Of a DNA stretch of 64,000 nt, positions 31,685 to 40,640 are shown in pieces. Source of the stretch: Bacteroidales bacterium. Its GTDB lineage: Bacteria; Bacteroidota; Bacteroidia; Bacteroidales; P3. Positions within the stretch are counted from its first letter, which is position 1. Every line of letters begins with the position of its first letter. The notes beneath the pieces were generated by a model. It was not told where the DNA came from, did not search any database, and worked only from the letters and a program-made list of their open reading frames with translations. The DNA lies in the NCBI GenBank assembly GCA_017962545.1, contig JAGCVD010000031.1:154491-218490 (forward strand), given 5' to 3'. A program made the translations under genes and the position numbers.

Positions 31685-33757
31685 ATGATAGCAAAAGAGT
31701 TACTCAATCCCCGCAGCATCGTCATTTGCGGTGCTTCGTCCGATGTACATAAACCCGGCGGCAAGTCGCTGAAGAACCTCCTCGAGAGTCCCTTCAAGGG
31801 TCAGGTCTATGCCGTGAACCCCAAAGAGACCGAGGTGCAGGGCGTGAAGTGCTACGCCAAAGTGGAGGATCTGCCGCAGGTCGACTGCGCCATCCTCTGC
31901 ATCGCCGCCAAGTTCTGTGCCCAGACGGTCGACGTGCTGGCCAAGGAGAAGGGCTGCAAGGGCTTCATCATCGTCAGCGCCGGCTTCTCGGAGGAGAGCC
32001 ACGAGGGCGCCGAAATCGAGAAGCACATCGTCGACACCATCAACAGCGTCGGCGGTTCGCTCATCGGCCCCAACTGCACCGGCTTCCTCAACGTGAACTA
32101 TGCAGGTTGCTTCGATACCCCCATTCCTCCGCTGGATCCCAAGGGTGTGGACTTCATCACCGGCAGCGGTGCCACCGCCGTGTTCATCAAGGAGTACGGC
32201 ATGAGCAACGGCCTTAAGTTTAACAGCGTGTGGGCTGTGGGTAACAGCGCCCAGCTGGGTATAGAGGATGTCCTCGAGCACCTCGACGAGACCTTCGACC
32301 CCGAGAAATCGAGTCATGTCATCATGCTCTATATGGAGAAGATTGGTGACCCGCAGCGTCTCCTCAAGCACAGCCGCAGCCTCATCAACAAAGGCTGCCA
32401 TATCGCCGCCATCAAGAGCGGTGGCTCGGCCGCCGGCTCGCGTGCCGCCTCGTCGCACACCGGTGCCCTCGCCACCAACGACGCCGCCGTCGACGCCCTT
32501 TTCCGCAAGGCCGGTATCGTGCGTTGCCAGAACCGTCAGGAGCTCACCACCGTCTGCGGTGTCTTCATGTATCCCGAAATCAAGGGCAAACGCTGCGCTG
32601 TGGTGACCCACGCCGGCGGTCCCGCCGTGATGCTTACCGACGTGCTTAGCAACGGTGGTCTGGATATCCCCTCGCTGAAGGAGCATCCCAAGGCCCCCGA
32701 ACTGCTGTCGAAGCTCTTCGGCGGAAGCTCGGTGGGCAACCCCATCGACTTCCTTGCCACTGGTACTGCCGAGCAGCTTGGCTATATCCTCGACGCCGTG
32801 GAGAACGACTTCGACGAGATCGACTTCTCGGTGGTCATCTTCGGCTCGCCTGGACTGTTCAGCAACAAGGAGGTCTATGACTTGCTTGACCAGAAGATGC
32901 GTACCTGCAAAAAACCCATCTTCCCCGTGTTGCCCTCCATCATCAACGTCAAGAGCGAGATTGAGGACTTCATTGCCAAGGGCAACATTAACTTCCCCGA
33001 GGAGTGCGTGCTTGGCAACGCCATCTGCAAGGTTTACAACACTCCCAAGCCGCAGCCCGAGAAAGTGGAGCAGCCCGCCATCGACGTGGCCCGCATCCGC
33101 AAGACCATCGACCGCTGCAAGGACGGCTACATGGAGATTTCCGACTATAACGAGCTGCTCGACGCTGCCGGCATCAGCCGCAAGAAGAGCGTCGAGGTGA
33201 GCAAGAAAGAGGATGCCCTCGCCTTCGCCAAGGAGGTGGGCTGCTCGAAGGATGTGCCCCTCGTGATGAAGGTCGTCGGCCCGCTGCACAAGAGCGACGT
33301 GGGAGGTGTGACCCTCGGAGTGAAGGACCTCGACACCGTGGCCAAGGAGTTTGACCGCCTCATCGTCATCCCAGAGACCTACGCCGTGGAGATGTACCCC
33401 ATGCTCGACGGCTTGGATGTCTATATCGGCGCCATCCGCGACGAGAAGTTCGGCCATCAGATTTTCTTCGGCCTGGGTGGTATCTTCATCGAGGTGCTGA
33501 AGGACGTGCAGAGCGCGCTGGCTCCCATCACCGCCGCTGAAGCCAAAGAGATGCTCAAGCAGCTCAAGGGCTACAAGATTCTTGAAGGCGTGCGTGGTCA
33601 GGAAGGTGTGAACATCGACCTCTATGCCGAGCAGGTGGCTCGAGTGAGCGCCCTCGTGCAGGCTGCTCCCGAGATTGCCGAGATGGACCTCAACCCACTG
33701 TTGGGCAATCCGCGCTACGTCACCGCCGTCGACGCCCGCATCCGTTTGGAGAAATAA
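31685..33757 (+). CDS. ADP-forming acetyl/acyl-CoA synthetase (fused alpha-beta)
   Basis: The 690-residue protein joins a CoA-binding domain (LNPRSIVICGASSDVHKPGG), a ligase domain with the phosphohistidine region (SGGSAAGSRAASSHTGALATNDAAVDALF) and a C-terminal ATP-grasp domain (VPLVMKVVGPLHKSDVGGVTLGV; FGLGGIFIEVLKDV; EMDLNPLLG). It converts acyl-CoA, ADP and phosphate to acid, CoA and ATP, giving ATP at the end of fermentation. It lies next to aldolase and is probably co-transcribed. The long open frame on the opposite strand (31700-34321) is a codon-bias shadow. Confidence 0.94.
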   Translation: MIAKELLNPRSIVICGASSDVHKPGGKSLKNLLESPFKGQVYAVNPKETEVQGVKCYAKVEDLPQVDCAILCIAAKFCAQTVDVLAKEKGCKGFIIVSAGFSEESHEGAEIEKHIVDTINSVGGSLIGPNCTGFLNVNYAGCFDTPIPPLDPKGVDFITGSGATAVFIKEYGMSNGLKFNSVWAVGNSAQLGIEDVLEHLDETFDPEKSSHVIMLYMEKIGDPQRLLKHSRSLINKGCHIAAIKSGGSAAGSRAASSHTGALATNDAAVDALFRKAGIVRCQNRQELTTVCGVFMYPEIKGKRCAVVTHAGGPAVMLTDVLSNGGLDIPSLKEHPKAPELLSKLFGGSSVGNPIDFLATGTAEQLGYILDAVENDFDEIDFSVVIFGSPGLFSNKEVYDLLDQKMRTCKKPIFPVLPSIINVKSEIEDFIAKGNINFPEECVLGNAICKVYNTPKPQPEKVEQPAIDVARIRKTIDRCKDGYMEISDYNELLDAAGISRKKSVEVSKKEDALAFAKEVGCSKDVPLVMKVVGPLHKSDVGGVTLGVKDLDTVAKEFDRLIVIPETYAVEMYPMLDGLDVYIGAIRDEKFGHQIFFGLGGIFIEVLKDVQSALAPITAAEAKEMLKQLKGYKILEGVRGQEGVNIDLYAEQVARVSALVQAAPEIAEMDLNPLLGNPRYVTAVDARIRLEK

Positions 33758-33793
33758 ATGGAACTTATTGTTTAACTTAAAATTATAAGAAAC

Positions 33794-34432
33794 ATGAAGA
33801 AAGTATTTGCATTTCTGGCTGCTGCCGTGCTTTTCGCCGGTGTCGCCAACGCTCAGGTGAGCATCAATGGTGGTTTCGCCACTCAGATGAAGACCTTTAC
33901 GGGCACTGCTCCCGTGTTTGGTACCTACACCGATCGTGATACCAACATGAATGGCTTCTTTATTGGCGTCAGTTACAACTTGCCCATCACCGGCGGTCTC
34001 AGTGTGGCCCCTGGTATCTACTACCAGAACCTCAGCCACAGCACCGCCACCGATGTCGTTATCGGTACCCTTCACACCAAGAGTGTCGAGAATGCTATCG
34101 CCATCCCCATCCTGTTCAACTATGGCGTTGAGGTGAGCAATGGTGTCAAGCTGTTCGGTTTCCTGGGTCCCAATGTGACCTACGGTCTGACCAAGACCTT
34201 CACCTGGTGGATGGGTGACAATGAGCCTGCCGATCCCTCGAATGACTACTATGGCGGTGACGACCCCGACTACGGTCAACTCAACGTCTTCGGTACCATT
34301 GGCGCCGGTCTGCAGTATCATTCGCTGCGCTTCGAGCTGGGTTACCAGATGGGCTTCCTGGATCGTACCAAGGCCGACAACACCACTGAGAAGGTCAACA
34401 ACCTCTTCGTCGGTGTCGGCTACGCCCTCTAA
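33794..34432 (+). CDS. Outer-membrane beta-barrel protein
   Basis: The 212-residue product has a signal peptide (MKKVFAFLAAAVLFAGVANAQ) and amphipathic strands with aromatic girdles: FIGVSYNLPITGGLSVAPGIYYQNL, KLFGFLGPNVTYGL and LRFELGYQMGFLDRT. It closes with NNLFVGVGYAL. It is an OmpW/OmpA-like 8-strand barrel without a periplasmic domain; the specific role is unknown. The spacer from the upstream gene is only 36 bases, so it may share that transcript. A terminator follows. Confidence 0.78.
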   Translation: MKKVFAFLAAAVLFAGVANAQVSINGGFATQMKTFTGTAPVFGTYTDRDTNMNGFFIGVSYNLPITGGLSVAPGIYYQNLSHSTATDVVIGTLHTKSVENAIAIPILFNYGVEVSNGVKLFGFLGPNVTYGLTKTFTWWMGDNEPADPSNDYYGGDDPDYGQLNVFGTIGAGLQYHSLRFELGYQMGFLDRTKADNTTEKVNNLFVGVGYAL

Positions 34433-34452
34433 TCCTTTTGCATGCCAAAGAG

Positions 34453-34480
34453 AAAAGGCGACCCGTACGGGTCGCCTTTC
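34453..34480. terminator. Bidirectional terminator between convergent genes
   Basis: AAAGGCGACCCG / CGGGTCGCCTTT self-complementary stem between the barrel gene (plus) and pyrC (minus, ends at 34481). A T-rich flank lies on the plus-strand side. Confidence 0.9.
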
Positions 34481-35854
34481 TTATTTGCTGAACTGCAGGG
34501 CTTCGGCGCCTCCGCTTGGAGTGCCGTTGTCGGCCGAGCCGACACGGACTCCATCATCGCCGTTGACCCAGACTTGCTCGATACGGGTGTGGAAGGTCTG
34601 TCCTACGAGGGGACTCCAGCCACACTTATATAATAATGATTCGCGTGTGACGGTATCCTCGACGCCAGGTCGCACCAGCACGAGGTCGGCTCTGTAGCCT
34701 GGACGGATGAATCCGCGCTCCTTGATGCCGAAGAGCAGGGCGGGGTTGTGGCACATCTTGCTCACCAGCATGGTGAGCAGTTCGGAGGTTGGAGGTCGGA
34801 GTTCGGAGTTGATGGCAGGTTCGAGCATCATCTGTAGCGAGTGTTGTATGCTGGGGATGCCGCTGGGGGCGTCGAAGTAGGGGCGCTGCTTAGCCTCGAG
34901 AGGGTGGGGGGCATGGTCGGTGGCGATGGTGTCGATAAGGCCGTCTTCTAGTGCTGCCCAGAGTGCCAGGCGGTCGTCGTTGCTCTTGATGGCGGGATTG
35001 CATTTGATGAGATTGCCCAGTTCGGCATAATCGCGGTCGTCGAACCACAGGTGGTTGGGCGTCACCTCGGAGGTGATGTGTTTCTTGTCGAGGTCGAAAT
35101 TGGAGAGAAGGCTCAGCTCGGTGGCGGTGCTGATGTGCGCCACGTGGAATCGTGTGCCGTAGCGGCGTGCACGCTCGATGGCGTGGTAGGTGCTGAGGAA
35201 GCAAGCCTCGCTGTTGCGTATCTGCGGGTGCAGCGCTGCGGTCTCGGTGGGCTTGCCTTGGTGCTCCAGTTTGAAGTTGTGGAGGTTGGCTTGGACGACG
35301 GCCTCCTCTTCGCAGTGGGCCACGATGAGTTTGCGTGCCTCGCGGAACAGACGGTCCAGTTGCTTGGGGTTGTTGACGAGCATATTGCCTGTCGAGGAGC
35401 CTAGGAAGAGTTTGATGGCGGCGTAGCGTGTGGGCTCGATGGCCAGCAGGTCGTCGATATTGTCGTTGGTGGCGCCGAGCATGAAGCCGTAGTTGACGGC
35501 GCTGTCGCGTGCAGCAAGGGCTTCTTTGGCCTCGAGAGCTTCGAGGGTGACGGTCTGCGGCTTGGTGTTGGGCATGTCTATCACCGACGTTACGCCGCCG
35601 GCGCGTGCGGCACGGCTTTCGCTATAGAAGGTGCCCGCAGGGTTCTCGCTCTGACCACCATCGCGAAAATGGACATGGGTGTCGATGACGCCGGGCATAA
35701 GCAAGAGGCCGGTAGCCTCGTGTACAGTATCCGCTTCCGGCAAGGGGGTGCCGTCCGGGATTACTTCGGCGATACGGTCGCCGTCAATGAGTACGGAACC
35801 AATGAAAATGCGGCCCTCGTTGACGATGGTCGCATTATGAATCAATGTCTTCAT
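34481..35854 (-). CDS. pyrC: Dihydroorotase
   Basis: The 457-residue amidohydrolase closes carbamoyl-aspartate to dihydroorotate in pyrimidine synthesis. Metal-site motifs are visible: MPGVIDTHVHFRDGG (HxH), IKLFLGSSTGNM (region of the bridging lysine), LIVAHCEEE, FHVAHIST and TIATDHAPH (catalytic Asp). The C-terminal NPALLFGIKERGFIRPGYRADLVLV is typical of class I. Near residue 350 the stretch INSELRPPTSELLTM is read from a TTCGGAG heptamer array (34781-34808), a four-unit in-frame insertion. It lies 3 bases downstream of the WG-repeat gene. Confidence 0.93.
   Translation of the reverse strand: MKTLIHNATIVNEGRIFIGSVLIDGDRIAEVIPDGTPLPEADTVHEATGLLLMPGVIDTHVHFRDGGQSENPAGTFYSESRAARAGGVTSVIDMPNTKPQTVTLEALEAKEALAARDSAVNYGFMLGATNDNIDDLLAIEPTRYAAIKLFLGSSTGNMLVNNPKQLDRLFREARKLIVAHCEEEAVVQANLHNFKLEHQGKPTETAALHPQIRNSEACFLSTYHAIERARRYGTRFHVAHISTATELSLLSNFDLDKKHITSEVTPNHLWFDDRDYAELGNLIKCNPAIKSNDDRLALWAALEDGLIDTIATDHAPHPLEAKQRPYFDAPSGIPSIQHSLQMMLEPAINSELRPPTSELLTMLVSKMCHNPALLFGIKERGFIRPGYRADLVLVRPGVEDTVTRESLLYKCGWSPLVGQTFHTRIEQVWVNGDDGVRVGSADNGTPSGGAEALQFSK
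34781..34808. repeat. Intragenic heptamer array TTCGGAG/GTTGGAG x4 in pyrC
   Basis: TTCGGAG, GTTGGAG, GTCGGAG, TTCGGAG. Same family as 10493, 46845 and 49485 (complement). Encodes SELRPPTSEL. Confidence 0.94.
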
Positions 35855-35857
35855 GAC

Positions 35858-37210
35858 TTAGAATTTCTTGCCTTCGGCCCAGCGGCGGCCGGCCATCTGT
35901 GCTTCGGCCGAGGTGAGGTATTGGTTCTTGACCACGAACTGGCCTGTGTGGTCGATACAGCCCCAGCGTCCGTCCATCTTGGCAGGCGCCACGCGGTCGT
36001 TCCACACGTAGGTGAACAGCTTGGCATCCTCGAAGGTGGGTTTGATGACCCAAATGCCTTTGTAGTCGACATAGCCCCAAGCCTGTGTGCCTTGGTCCAT
36101 GATGGGGTAGAGCCAATGGCCCAGTTCCTGATGGGTGTCCCACTGGTTGCCGGCCTGCCATGCCTCGCTGCTGAGGGTGAAGACGTTGCGCGAAAGATAT
36201 TCGCCGGTGTCGCTGATGGCCATCCAGAAGCCGTCGAATTTGGCGGTGGCGAAGAGTCCCGTGTCGTTGGCAAAGTGGGTGGCATCCTCGAAGATGGGTT
36301 GTATCTGCCATTCGCCGCTCCAGTCGACCCAGCCCCATTTGCCGCTGGCGGGGTTGGTGACGGGCAGACGCCATTCTTCCAGTGAGCGTCCGTGCTCCAT
36401 CTGACGCAGGGCGTAGGCGGCGTCTTCGACGTTGAAGAAGATGGCCATGCTGACCACCTCGCCGTCACGGTCGATATTGGCCCAACGGTCGTCCTGCTTC
36501 ACCTGAGTGTACTGGTAGGTGTTGTCTTCGCCGAAGGGGCGCACCTCCTGGTAGATGGGCTGTACGGCCCAGCGGCCCAGGTAGTCGCAGAATCCCCAGA
36601 GGTCGGTCTTTGGGTTGCGCACAGGCACGCGCCATGTGTAGTAGTTGCGGCCGATGGCCCACTGCTTGCCGGCATCTTCGGCTTGCTCGGCGGTATGGAA
36701 GATATTGTTGATTACCAGTATTCCGCGGCCGTCGATGCAGCCCCAGCGGCCATCTTTGCGCACGGCGGCATAACTCTTCGGGTCTTTGCCCTTGTGCACG
36801 TTGGCACGCTCGTAGACGGGCTGGTATTTCCAGCGGCCGTAGTAGTCCACGTAGCCCCAGCGGCCGTCGCTCTGGTTACGGGCGGGATAGACCCATTTGC
36901 CGGGCTCGCTCTGTGCCTCCCACTCACGACCGGCCTGCTCGGCAATCTCGCGCTCATCGAAGATGTTGCGTGTGATGAGGTTGCCGTCGATGTCGATGCA
37001 TCCCCAGTGTCCGTCGAGCTTCACGGCGGCCCATTTGCGTGTGGCGCCCTGGAACTCGCCGGCGCGCTGGTATTGAGGCATGATACGCCACGTGCCGTTG
37101 TCGTTCTTATAGCCGAAACTCTTCATGGCGCTCTCATACACGGGTTTCTGTGCAAAGGCGCCGAAGATAGGCAATAACATGAGCGTGAGTAATATAGCGA
37201 GTCTTTTCAT
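35858..37210 (-). CDS. Secreted WG-repeat protein
   Basis: The 450-residue product has a signal peptide (MKRLAILLTLMLLPIFGAFAQ) and seven or more WG-type repeats of about 60 residues, for example AVKLDGHWGCIDIDGNLITRNIF, GRWGYVDYYGRWKYQPVYERA and DRWANIDRDGEVVSMAIFF. Such KWG/WG repeats build beta-propeller-like surfaces thought to bind proteins or glycans. No enzyme motif is present. It precedes pyrC with a 3-base gap, so pyrC may depend on its promoter (37238-37245). Repeat count varies among homologues, so the exact boundaries are approximate. Confidence 0.88.
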   Translation of the reverse strand: MKRLAILLTLMLLPIFGAFAQKPVYESAMKSFGYKNDNGTWRIMPQYQRAGEFQGATRKWAAVKLDGHWGCIDIDGNLITRNIFDEREIAEQAGREWEAQSEPGKWVYPARNQSDGRWGYVDYYGRWKYQPVYERANVHKGKDPKSYAAVRKDGRWGCIDGRGILVINNIFHTAEQAEDAGKQWAIGRNYYTWRVPVRNPKTDLWGFCDYLGRWAVQPIYQEVRPFGEDNTYQYTQVKQDDRWANIDRDGEVVSMAIFFNVEDAAYALRQMEHGRSLEEWRLPVTNPASGKWGWVDWSGEWQIQPIFEDATHFANDTGLFATAKFDGFWMAISDTGEYLSRNVFTLSSEAWQAGNQWDTHQELGHWLYPIMDQGTQAWGYVDYKGIWVIKPTFEDAKLFTYVWNDRVAPAKMDGRWGCIDHTGQFVVKNQYLTSAEAQMAGRRWAEGKKF

Positions 37211-37237
37211 CGTATTATAATGTAATTATTCAAAATG

Positions 37238-37245
37238 CAAAGATA
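37238..37245 (-). promoter_or_regulatory. -7 box TATCTTTG for the WG-repeat/pyrC unit
   Basis: On the minus strand, TATCTTTG followed by CA, with TTTTG just upstream. It is 28 bases before the start codon at 37210. Confidence 0.78.
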
Positions 37246-37320
37246 CAAAACTCTAGTGATATGGCAAAATATTTTTACAAACAATAAATATGCTGCGGTG
37301 GCGTTACTTTAGAAAAGTTG

Positions 37321-37638
37321 ATGCTTATGGAATGGAAACAACTTAAAATCTGGGTGTATTCGGAGGCTGTGGACCCCGGTATTTTGCACCGCGACTCGTT
37401 TCTCACCACGTTTGAGCCTCAGCAGATACAAGTGGGGCAGCGCCTCCAGTACCATGATCCGGGCAGAGTGTTAGCCTCGTTGACGGTGGTGGCGATGGAC
37501 GAAAAAGGGGTGACGCTTCAAGTGGGAAAGACCAAGGAGGTGCGTCTGTTGGCTGGGGAGTGCAAAGATTTGGACGAAAGTGGCCGGGACTATACCAATT
37601 TCTATCTTCAGGCGGTGTTGGAGCCGATAGAAGAATAA
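37321..37638 (+). CDS. Hypothetical protein, about 105 residues
   Basis: The product (MLMEWKQLKIWVYSEAVDPG...) is soluble, with a strand-rich centre (VGQRLQYHDPGRVLASLTVVAMDEKGVTLQVGKTKEVRLLAGE) that could be a small beta-barrel, and an acidic end (AVLEPIEE). No family is recognised. It is divergent from the WG-repeat gene and separated from the next gene by a promoter, so it appears to be single. The start could be 37321 or 37327 (both ATG, same frame). The composition, without shadow-frame bias, supports a real gene. Confidence 0.62.
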   Translation: MLMEWKQLKIWVYSEAVDPGILHRDSFLTTFEPQQIQVGQRLQYHDPGRVLASLTVVAMDEKGVTLQVGKTKEVRLLAGECKDLDESGRDYTNFYLQAVLEPIEE

Positions 37639-37719
37639 TACAATCCATTGACCGACGACGGTGTGTCCGACGATAACAGACGGGCATAAATTTTTTTTCT
37701 CTACGTGAGAAAAAAGTTG

Positions 37720-37727
37720 TATCTTTG
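37720..37727 (+). promoter_or_regulatory. -7 box TATCTTTG for the trans-sulfuration enzyme gene
   Basis: TTGTATCTTTGCA within AT-rich DNA, 45 bases before the start codon at 37773. No gene overlaps it. Confidence 0.78.
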
Positions 37728-37772
37728 CATTCCAAAATTTAAGTAAAAAACAATAATTAAATACTTGTAACA

Positions 37773-38978
37773 ATGAACAAATTTGATCCCGCAACCGCAA
37801 TTCAGCGCATCGACGGACGCGATGCCAACCGTGGTGTGAACCCCGCAATCTGCGACAGTGCCACCTTTACCTTCCCCAAAGCCCACCTGATGACCGATAC
37901 CTTCCACGGTGAGACTGAGGGTTACTTCCTCTACAGCCGTCACTGGAACCCCTCCAACCTCGCCCTCTGCCAGCGCCTCGCCGCTATGGAAGGCACCGAG
38001 GCCGCTTGGGTGACCGGTAGCGGTCTGGCCGCCATCACCTGCGCCCTGCTGCATGAGGTGAAGGCTGGTGACCACATTGTGGCCAGCATGACCACCTATG
38101 GCGGCACCTTCGCTTTCATGGCTAACTACCTCAAGAAGTTCAATGTCAACTGCACCTTTGTCAACATGCAGAACCTCGACGCCGTGAAGAAAGCCCTCGC
38201 CGAGCACCCCAACACCAAGGTCGTCTACACCGAGACCATGAACAACCCCCTGCTCCGCATCGCCAACATCCCCGAGCTGAGCAAGATGGCCCATGCTGCC
38301 GGTGCCAAGCTCATCGTCGACAATACCTTCACCCCCATGATTTTCAGCCCCTGCCGCCTGGGTGCCGACGTCACCGTCTATTCGATGACCAAGTACATCA
38401 ACGGTACCAATGACTGCGTGGCCGGTGCCATCTGCGGCAGCGCCGAATACATTGGCAGCCTGATCGATGTGAACGACGGTACCTGCATGCTCCTCGGTCC
38501 TGTGCTCGACCCCATGCGCAGCGCCTCCATCAATAAGAACCTCCACACCCTGCACATCCGCATGAAGAAGCACGGTGAGAACGCCATGTATCTGGCCAAG
38601 CGCTTCAAAGAGGTGGGCTTCAAATACAACTACCCGGGTCTCCCCGAGCATCCCGACTACGAGCTGTTCTGCAGCATGATGAACGAGGGCTACGGTTTTG
38701 GTGGCATGATCAGCATCGACATGGGCACTGCCGACCGTGCCAGCAAGATTATGGAACTCATGCAGGAGAAGGGCGTGGGCTACCTCGCCGTCTCGCTGGG
38801 TTACTTCAAGACCCTCTTCAGCAACAGCGGTAAGAGCACCAGCTCCGAAGTTCCCGAAGACATCCAGAAGGAGATGGGTATGAGTGAAGGTCTTATCCGC
38901 TTCTCGATGGGTCTCGACAACGATATCGAGGCTACCTTCCAGCTCATCAAAGAGAGCGTGGACGCTTTCAACAAGTAA
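37773..38978 (+). CDS. Cys/Met metabolism PLP-dependent lyase (methionine gamma-lyase-like)
   Basis: The 401-residue fold type I enzyme shows YSRHWNPSNLALCQRLAAMEG, the cofactor-stacking TYGGTFAFM, IVDNTFTPMIFSPCRLGADV and the PLP lysine in SMTKYINGTNDCVAGA. The C-terminus GLIRFSMGLDNDIEATF is typical. Substrate preference (methionine gamma-lyase, O-acetylhomoserine sulfhydrylase or cystathionine enzyme) cannot be settled by eye; the start and size favour methionine gamma-lyase-type members of Bacteroidales. elbB starts one base after its stop, so the two are co-transcribed. Confidence 0.88.
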   Translation: MNKFDPATAIQRIDGRDANRGVNPAICDSATFTFPKAHLMTDTFHGETEGYFLYSRHWNPSNLALCQRLAAMEGTEAAWVTGSGLAAITCALLHEVKAGDHIVASMTTYGGTFAFMANYLKKFNVNCTFVNMQNLDAVKKALAEHPNTKVVYTETMNNPLLRIANIPELSKMAHAAGAKLIVDNTFTPMIFSPCRLGADVTVYSMTKYINGTNDCVAGAICGSAEYIGSLIDVNDGTCMLLGPVLDPMRSASINKNLHTLHIRMKKHGENAMYLAKRFKEVGFKYNYPGLPEHPDYELFCSMMNEGYGFGGMISIDMGTADRASKIMELMQEKGVGYLAVSLGYFKTLFSNSGKSTSSEVPEDIQKEMGMSEGLIRFSMGLDNDIEATFQLIKESVDAFNK

Positions 38979-38979
38979 T

Positions 38980-39663
38980 ATGAAGAAGATAGCTGTTATA
39001 CTTAGCGGTTGCGGTAACCGCGACGGTAGCGAGTTGCAGGAGAGTTTGTCTCTCCTGCTCGCTATCGACCGTCGTGGCTGGCAGTACCAATGCTTCGCCC
39101 CCGAGGGCTTCTTCGAGGTGGTCCCCCACGTCGATGTGGAGGAGACCGAGGAGGAGGGTACCATCCTTGATATCGAGCAGCGTGACATCTTTGTCGAGAG
39201 CGCCCGTATCGCCCGTGGTAACATCCTTCCCTTGGAGGATTACAAGCCTGCCGACTACGATGCTCTGGCACTTCCCGGCGGCATGGGCGCCGCCCGCAAT
39301 CTGAGCACTTTCGCTTTCGACGGTCCCCGCATGGAGGTCATCGACTCGGTGGCTGATGCCATTCTGGAGACCTACCGTGCCCACAAGCCTGTTGTGGCCA
39401 TGTGCATCGCCCCCATGGTGCTGGCCAAGGTGCTGGGCCGTTACGAAGTGGAACTCACGCTGGGTCCCGGAAACAATCCTCCCAGCGATGTGGCGCGTAG
39501 CTTCGGTTGCAAGGTGAAAGCCTGTGGTCCCATGGATGTCTGTGTCGACACCGAGCACAAAGTGATTACCACACCAGCCTATATGGCCGCCACCCGCATC
39601 AGCGAGATTTTTGACGGTGCCGAGAATATGGTCGAGGCGCTGGCCCAGATGATGGGCGAATAA
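38980..39663 (+). CDS. elbB: ElbB-like glyoxalase, class I amidotransferase fold
   Basis: From the ATG at 38980 the 227-residue product matches the ElbB family: VILSGCGNRDGSELQESL (N-terminal), YDALALPGGMGAARNL, KPVVAMCIAPMVLAKVLG (nucleophile cysteine elbow) and TTPAYMAATRISEIFDGAENMV at the end. E. coli ElbB has glyoxalase activity and was linked to isoprenoid synthesis. The gene follows the PLP lyase with a one-base gap. A strong terminator follows directly. Confidence 0.92.
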   Translation: MKKIAVILSGCGNRDGSELQESLSLLLAIDRRGWQYQCFAPEGFFEVVPHVDVEETEEEGTILDIEQRDIFVESARIARGNILPLEDYKPADYDALALPGGMGAARNLSTFAFDGPRMEVIDSVADAILETYRAHKPVVAMCIAPMVLAKVLGRYEVELTLGPGNNPPSDVARSFGCKVKACGPMDVCVDTEHKVITTPAYMAATRISEIFDGAENMVEALAQMMGE

Positions 39664-39698
39664 AAAAAGACGCTGCAATCGCAGCGTCTTTTTTTTCT
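39664..39698. terminator. Terminator after elbB
   Basis: AAAAAGACGCTGC-AATC-GCAGCGTCTTTTTT immediately after the stop codon; the A-rich side can serve the convergent TPR gene. Confidence 0.95.
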
Positions 39699-39709
39699 CT
39701 TTGTCTTAA

Positions 39710-40384
39710 TTATTTACCAGCTTCGGCGAGGGCAATGTATTTGTCAATCTCGCTCCACTCAGTGCTCTCGGGATAGTTGTTCTTTACTTTCTGGAAGCAC
39801 TCGAGGGCTTTGGCGTTGTCGTCAAGCATCAGGTAGGCCATACCGGCTTTGAAGAGGGCCGTGGGGGCGGTGATGAAGTTGTCGGCCATATCGGCGGCAG
39901 CGATGTAGTGCTTGGCGGCGGTGGCGGTTTCACCGTTCTCCAGATAGGCGTCGGCGAGCATCATCTCGGCCAGTGGGCGGGTAAAGGTGTCTTTGCCTTT
40001 GTATTTCTTGAGCCAGTGGATAGCCTCGTCATAGTTGCCCTGTTGCAGGTAGGCGGCACCGGCATAGTATTTGGCCAGGTTGCCGGCCTTGGTGCACTTG
40101 TAGTTGTCGGCCACGCCGAGGAAACCACGGTAGGTATCGTCTCCGTTGAGGGCCTTGTCGAATTCGCCCTGGGCGAACCATTGCTCGGCGGCAAACATCT
40201 CTTCGGCGGCACGCACCTCGCGGGGCTGGAAATACCATTTGCGCAGGCCAAAGACGGCCAGCACGACCACCAAAATGGCAGCGACGATGATGATAAGGGT
40301 TTTCTGATTCTTCTGAATGAACTCTTCCGAGCGGGTGATGACATTGCCCATTTCGGTGTTCTTTTCTTCAAGTTGCTTTTCCAT
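39710..40384 (-). CDS. Membrane-anchored TPR protein (YfgM/AncC-like)
   Basis: The 224-residue product has a cytoplasmic N-terminus with EEFIQKNQK, one membrane helix (TLIIIVAAILVVVLAVFGL, about residues 29-47) and then tetratricopeptide repeats: AKYYAGAAYLQQGNYDEAIHWL, LADAYLENGETATAAKHYI and FKAGMAYLMLDDNAKALECFQKV. The layout is like YfgM, a partner of the periplasmic chaperone network at the SecYEG exit; in Bacteroidota this is a common single gene. It is convergent with elbB and has its own promoter (40432-40439). Confidence 0.88.
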   Translation of the reverse strand: MEKQLEEKNTEMGNVITRSEEFIQKNQKTLIIIVAAILVVVLAVFGLRKWYFQPREVRAAEEMFAAEQWFAQGEFDKALNGDDTYRGFLGVADNYKCTKAGNLAKYYAGAAYLQQGNYDEAIHWLKKYKGKDTFTRPLAEMMLADAYLENGETATAAKHYIAAADMADNFITAPTALFKAGMAYLMLDDNAKALECFQKVKNNYPESTEWSEIDKYIALAEAGK

Positions 40385-40431
40385 TATATTTGTTCCTTTT
40401 TTTGTTCAGTTTGTGCTAAAAAATTCGCGTG

Positions 40432-40439
40432 CAAAAATA
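40432..40439 (-). promoter_or_regulatory. -7 box TATTTTTG for the TPR gene
   Basis: On the minus strand AAAAAGTTGTATTTTTGCA, a good match to the Bacteroidota consensus, 47 bases before the start codon at 40384. The remainder of the 40385-40640 spacer is AT-rich with no gene. Confidence 0.78.
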
Positions 40440-40598
40440 CAACTTTTTTATGAAATGCATACTTGAAAAAGAAAAAAGTGTTCAACAGAGAGTGTTTTTA
40501 ACTCCTTGAGGTTAAATTATTCTTATTGATAATCAATATTGTATGAAAAATAATACATAAAAGTGACAGAAAAATTTTTTTTATAAATATATTTTACA

Positions 40599-40606
40599 TA
40601 ATTTTG
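40599..40606 (+). promoter_or_regulatory. -7 box TAATTTTG for the DHOD-like/kdsA unit
   Basis: TAATTTTG followed by CA, 34 bases before the ATG at 40641, in AT-rich DNA. It probably serves the four genes up to the exonuclease. Confidence 0.68.
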
Positions 40607-40640
40607 CAAAGAATATCAATTGGAGAAAAAATAGCAAATT

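Noticed and set aside
31685-33757. Separate alpha and beta subunit genes of ADP-forming CoA synthetase
   Set aside because: The frame is continuous through both domains, with no internal stop, so it is the fused form.
31700-34321. 873-codon open frame antisense to the acyl-CoA synthetase and barrel genes
   Set aside because: Its composition (Val/Leu/His/Gly/Asp-rich) is the reverse complement of a C-ending-codon gene; the plus strand encodes two recognised proteins. No motif or promoter supports it.
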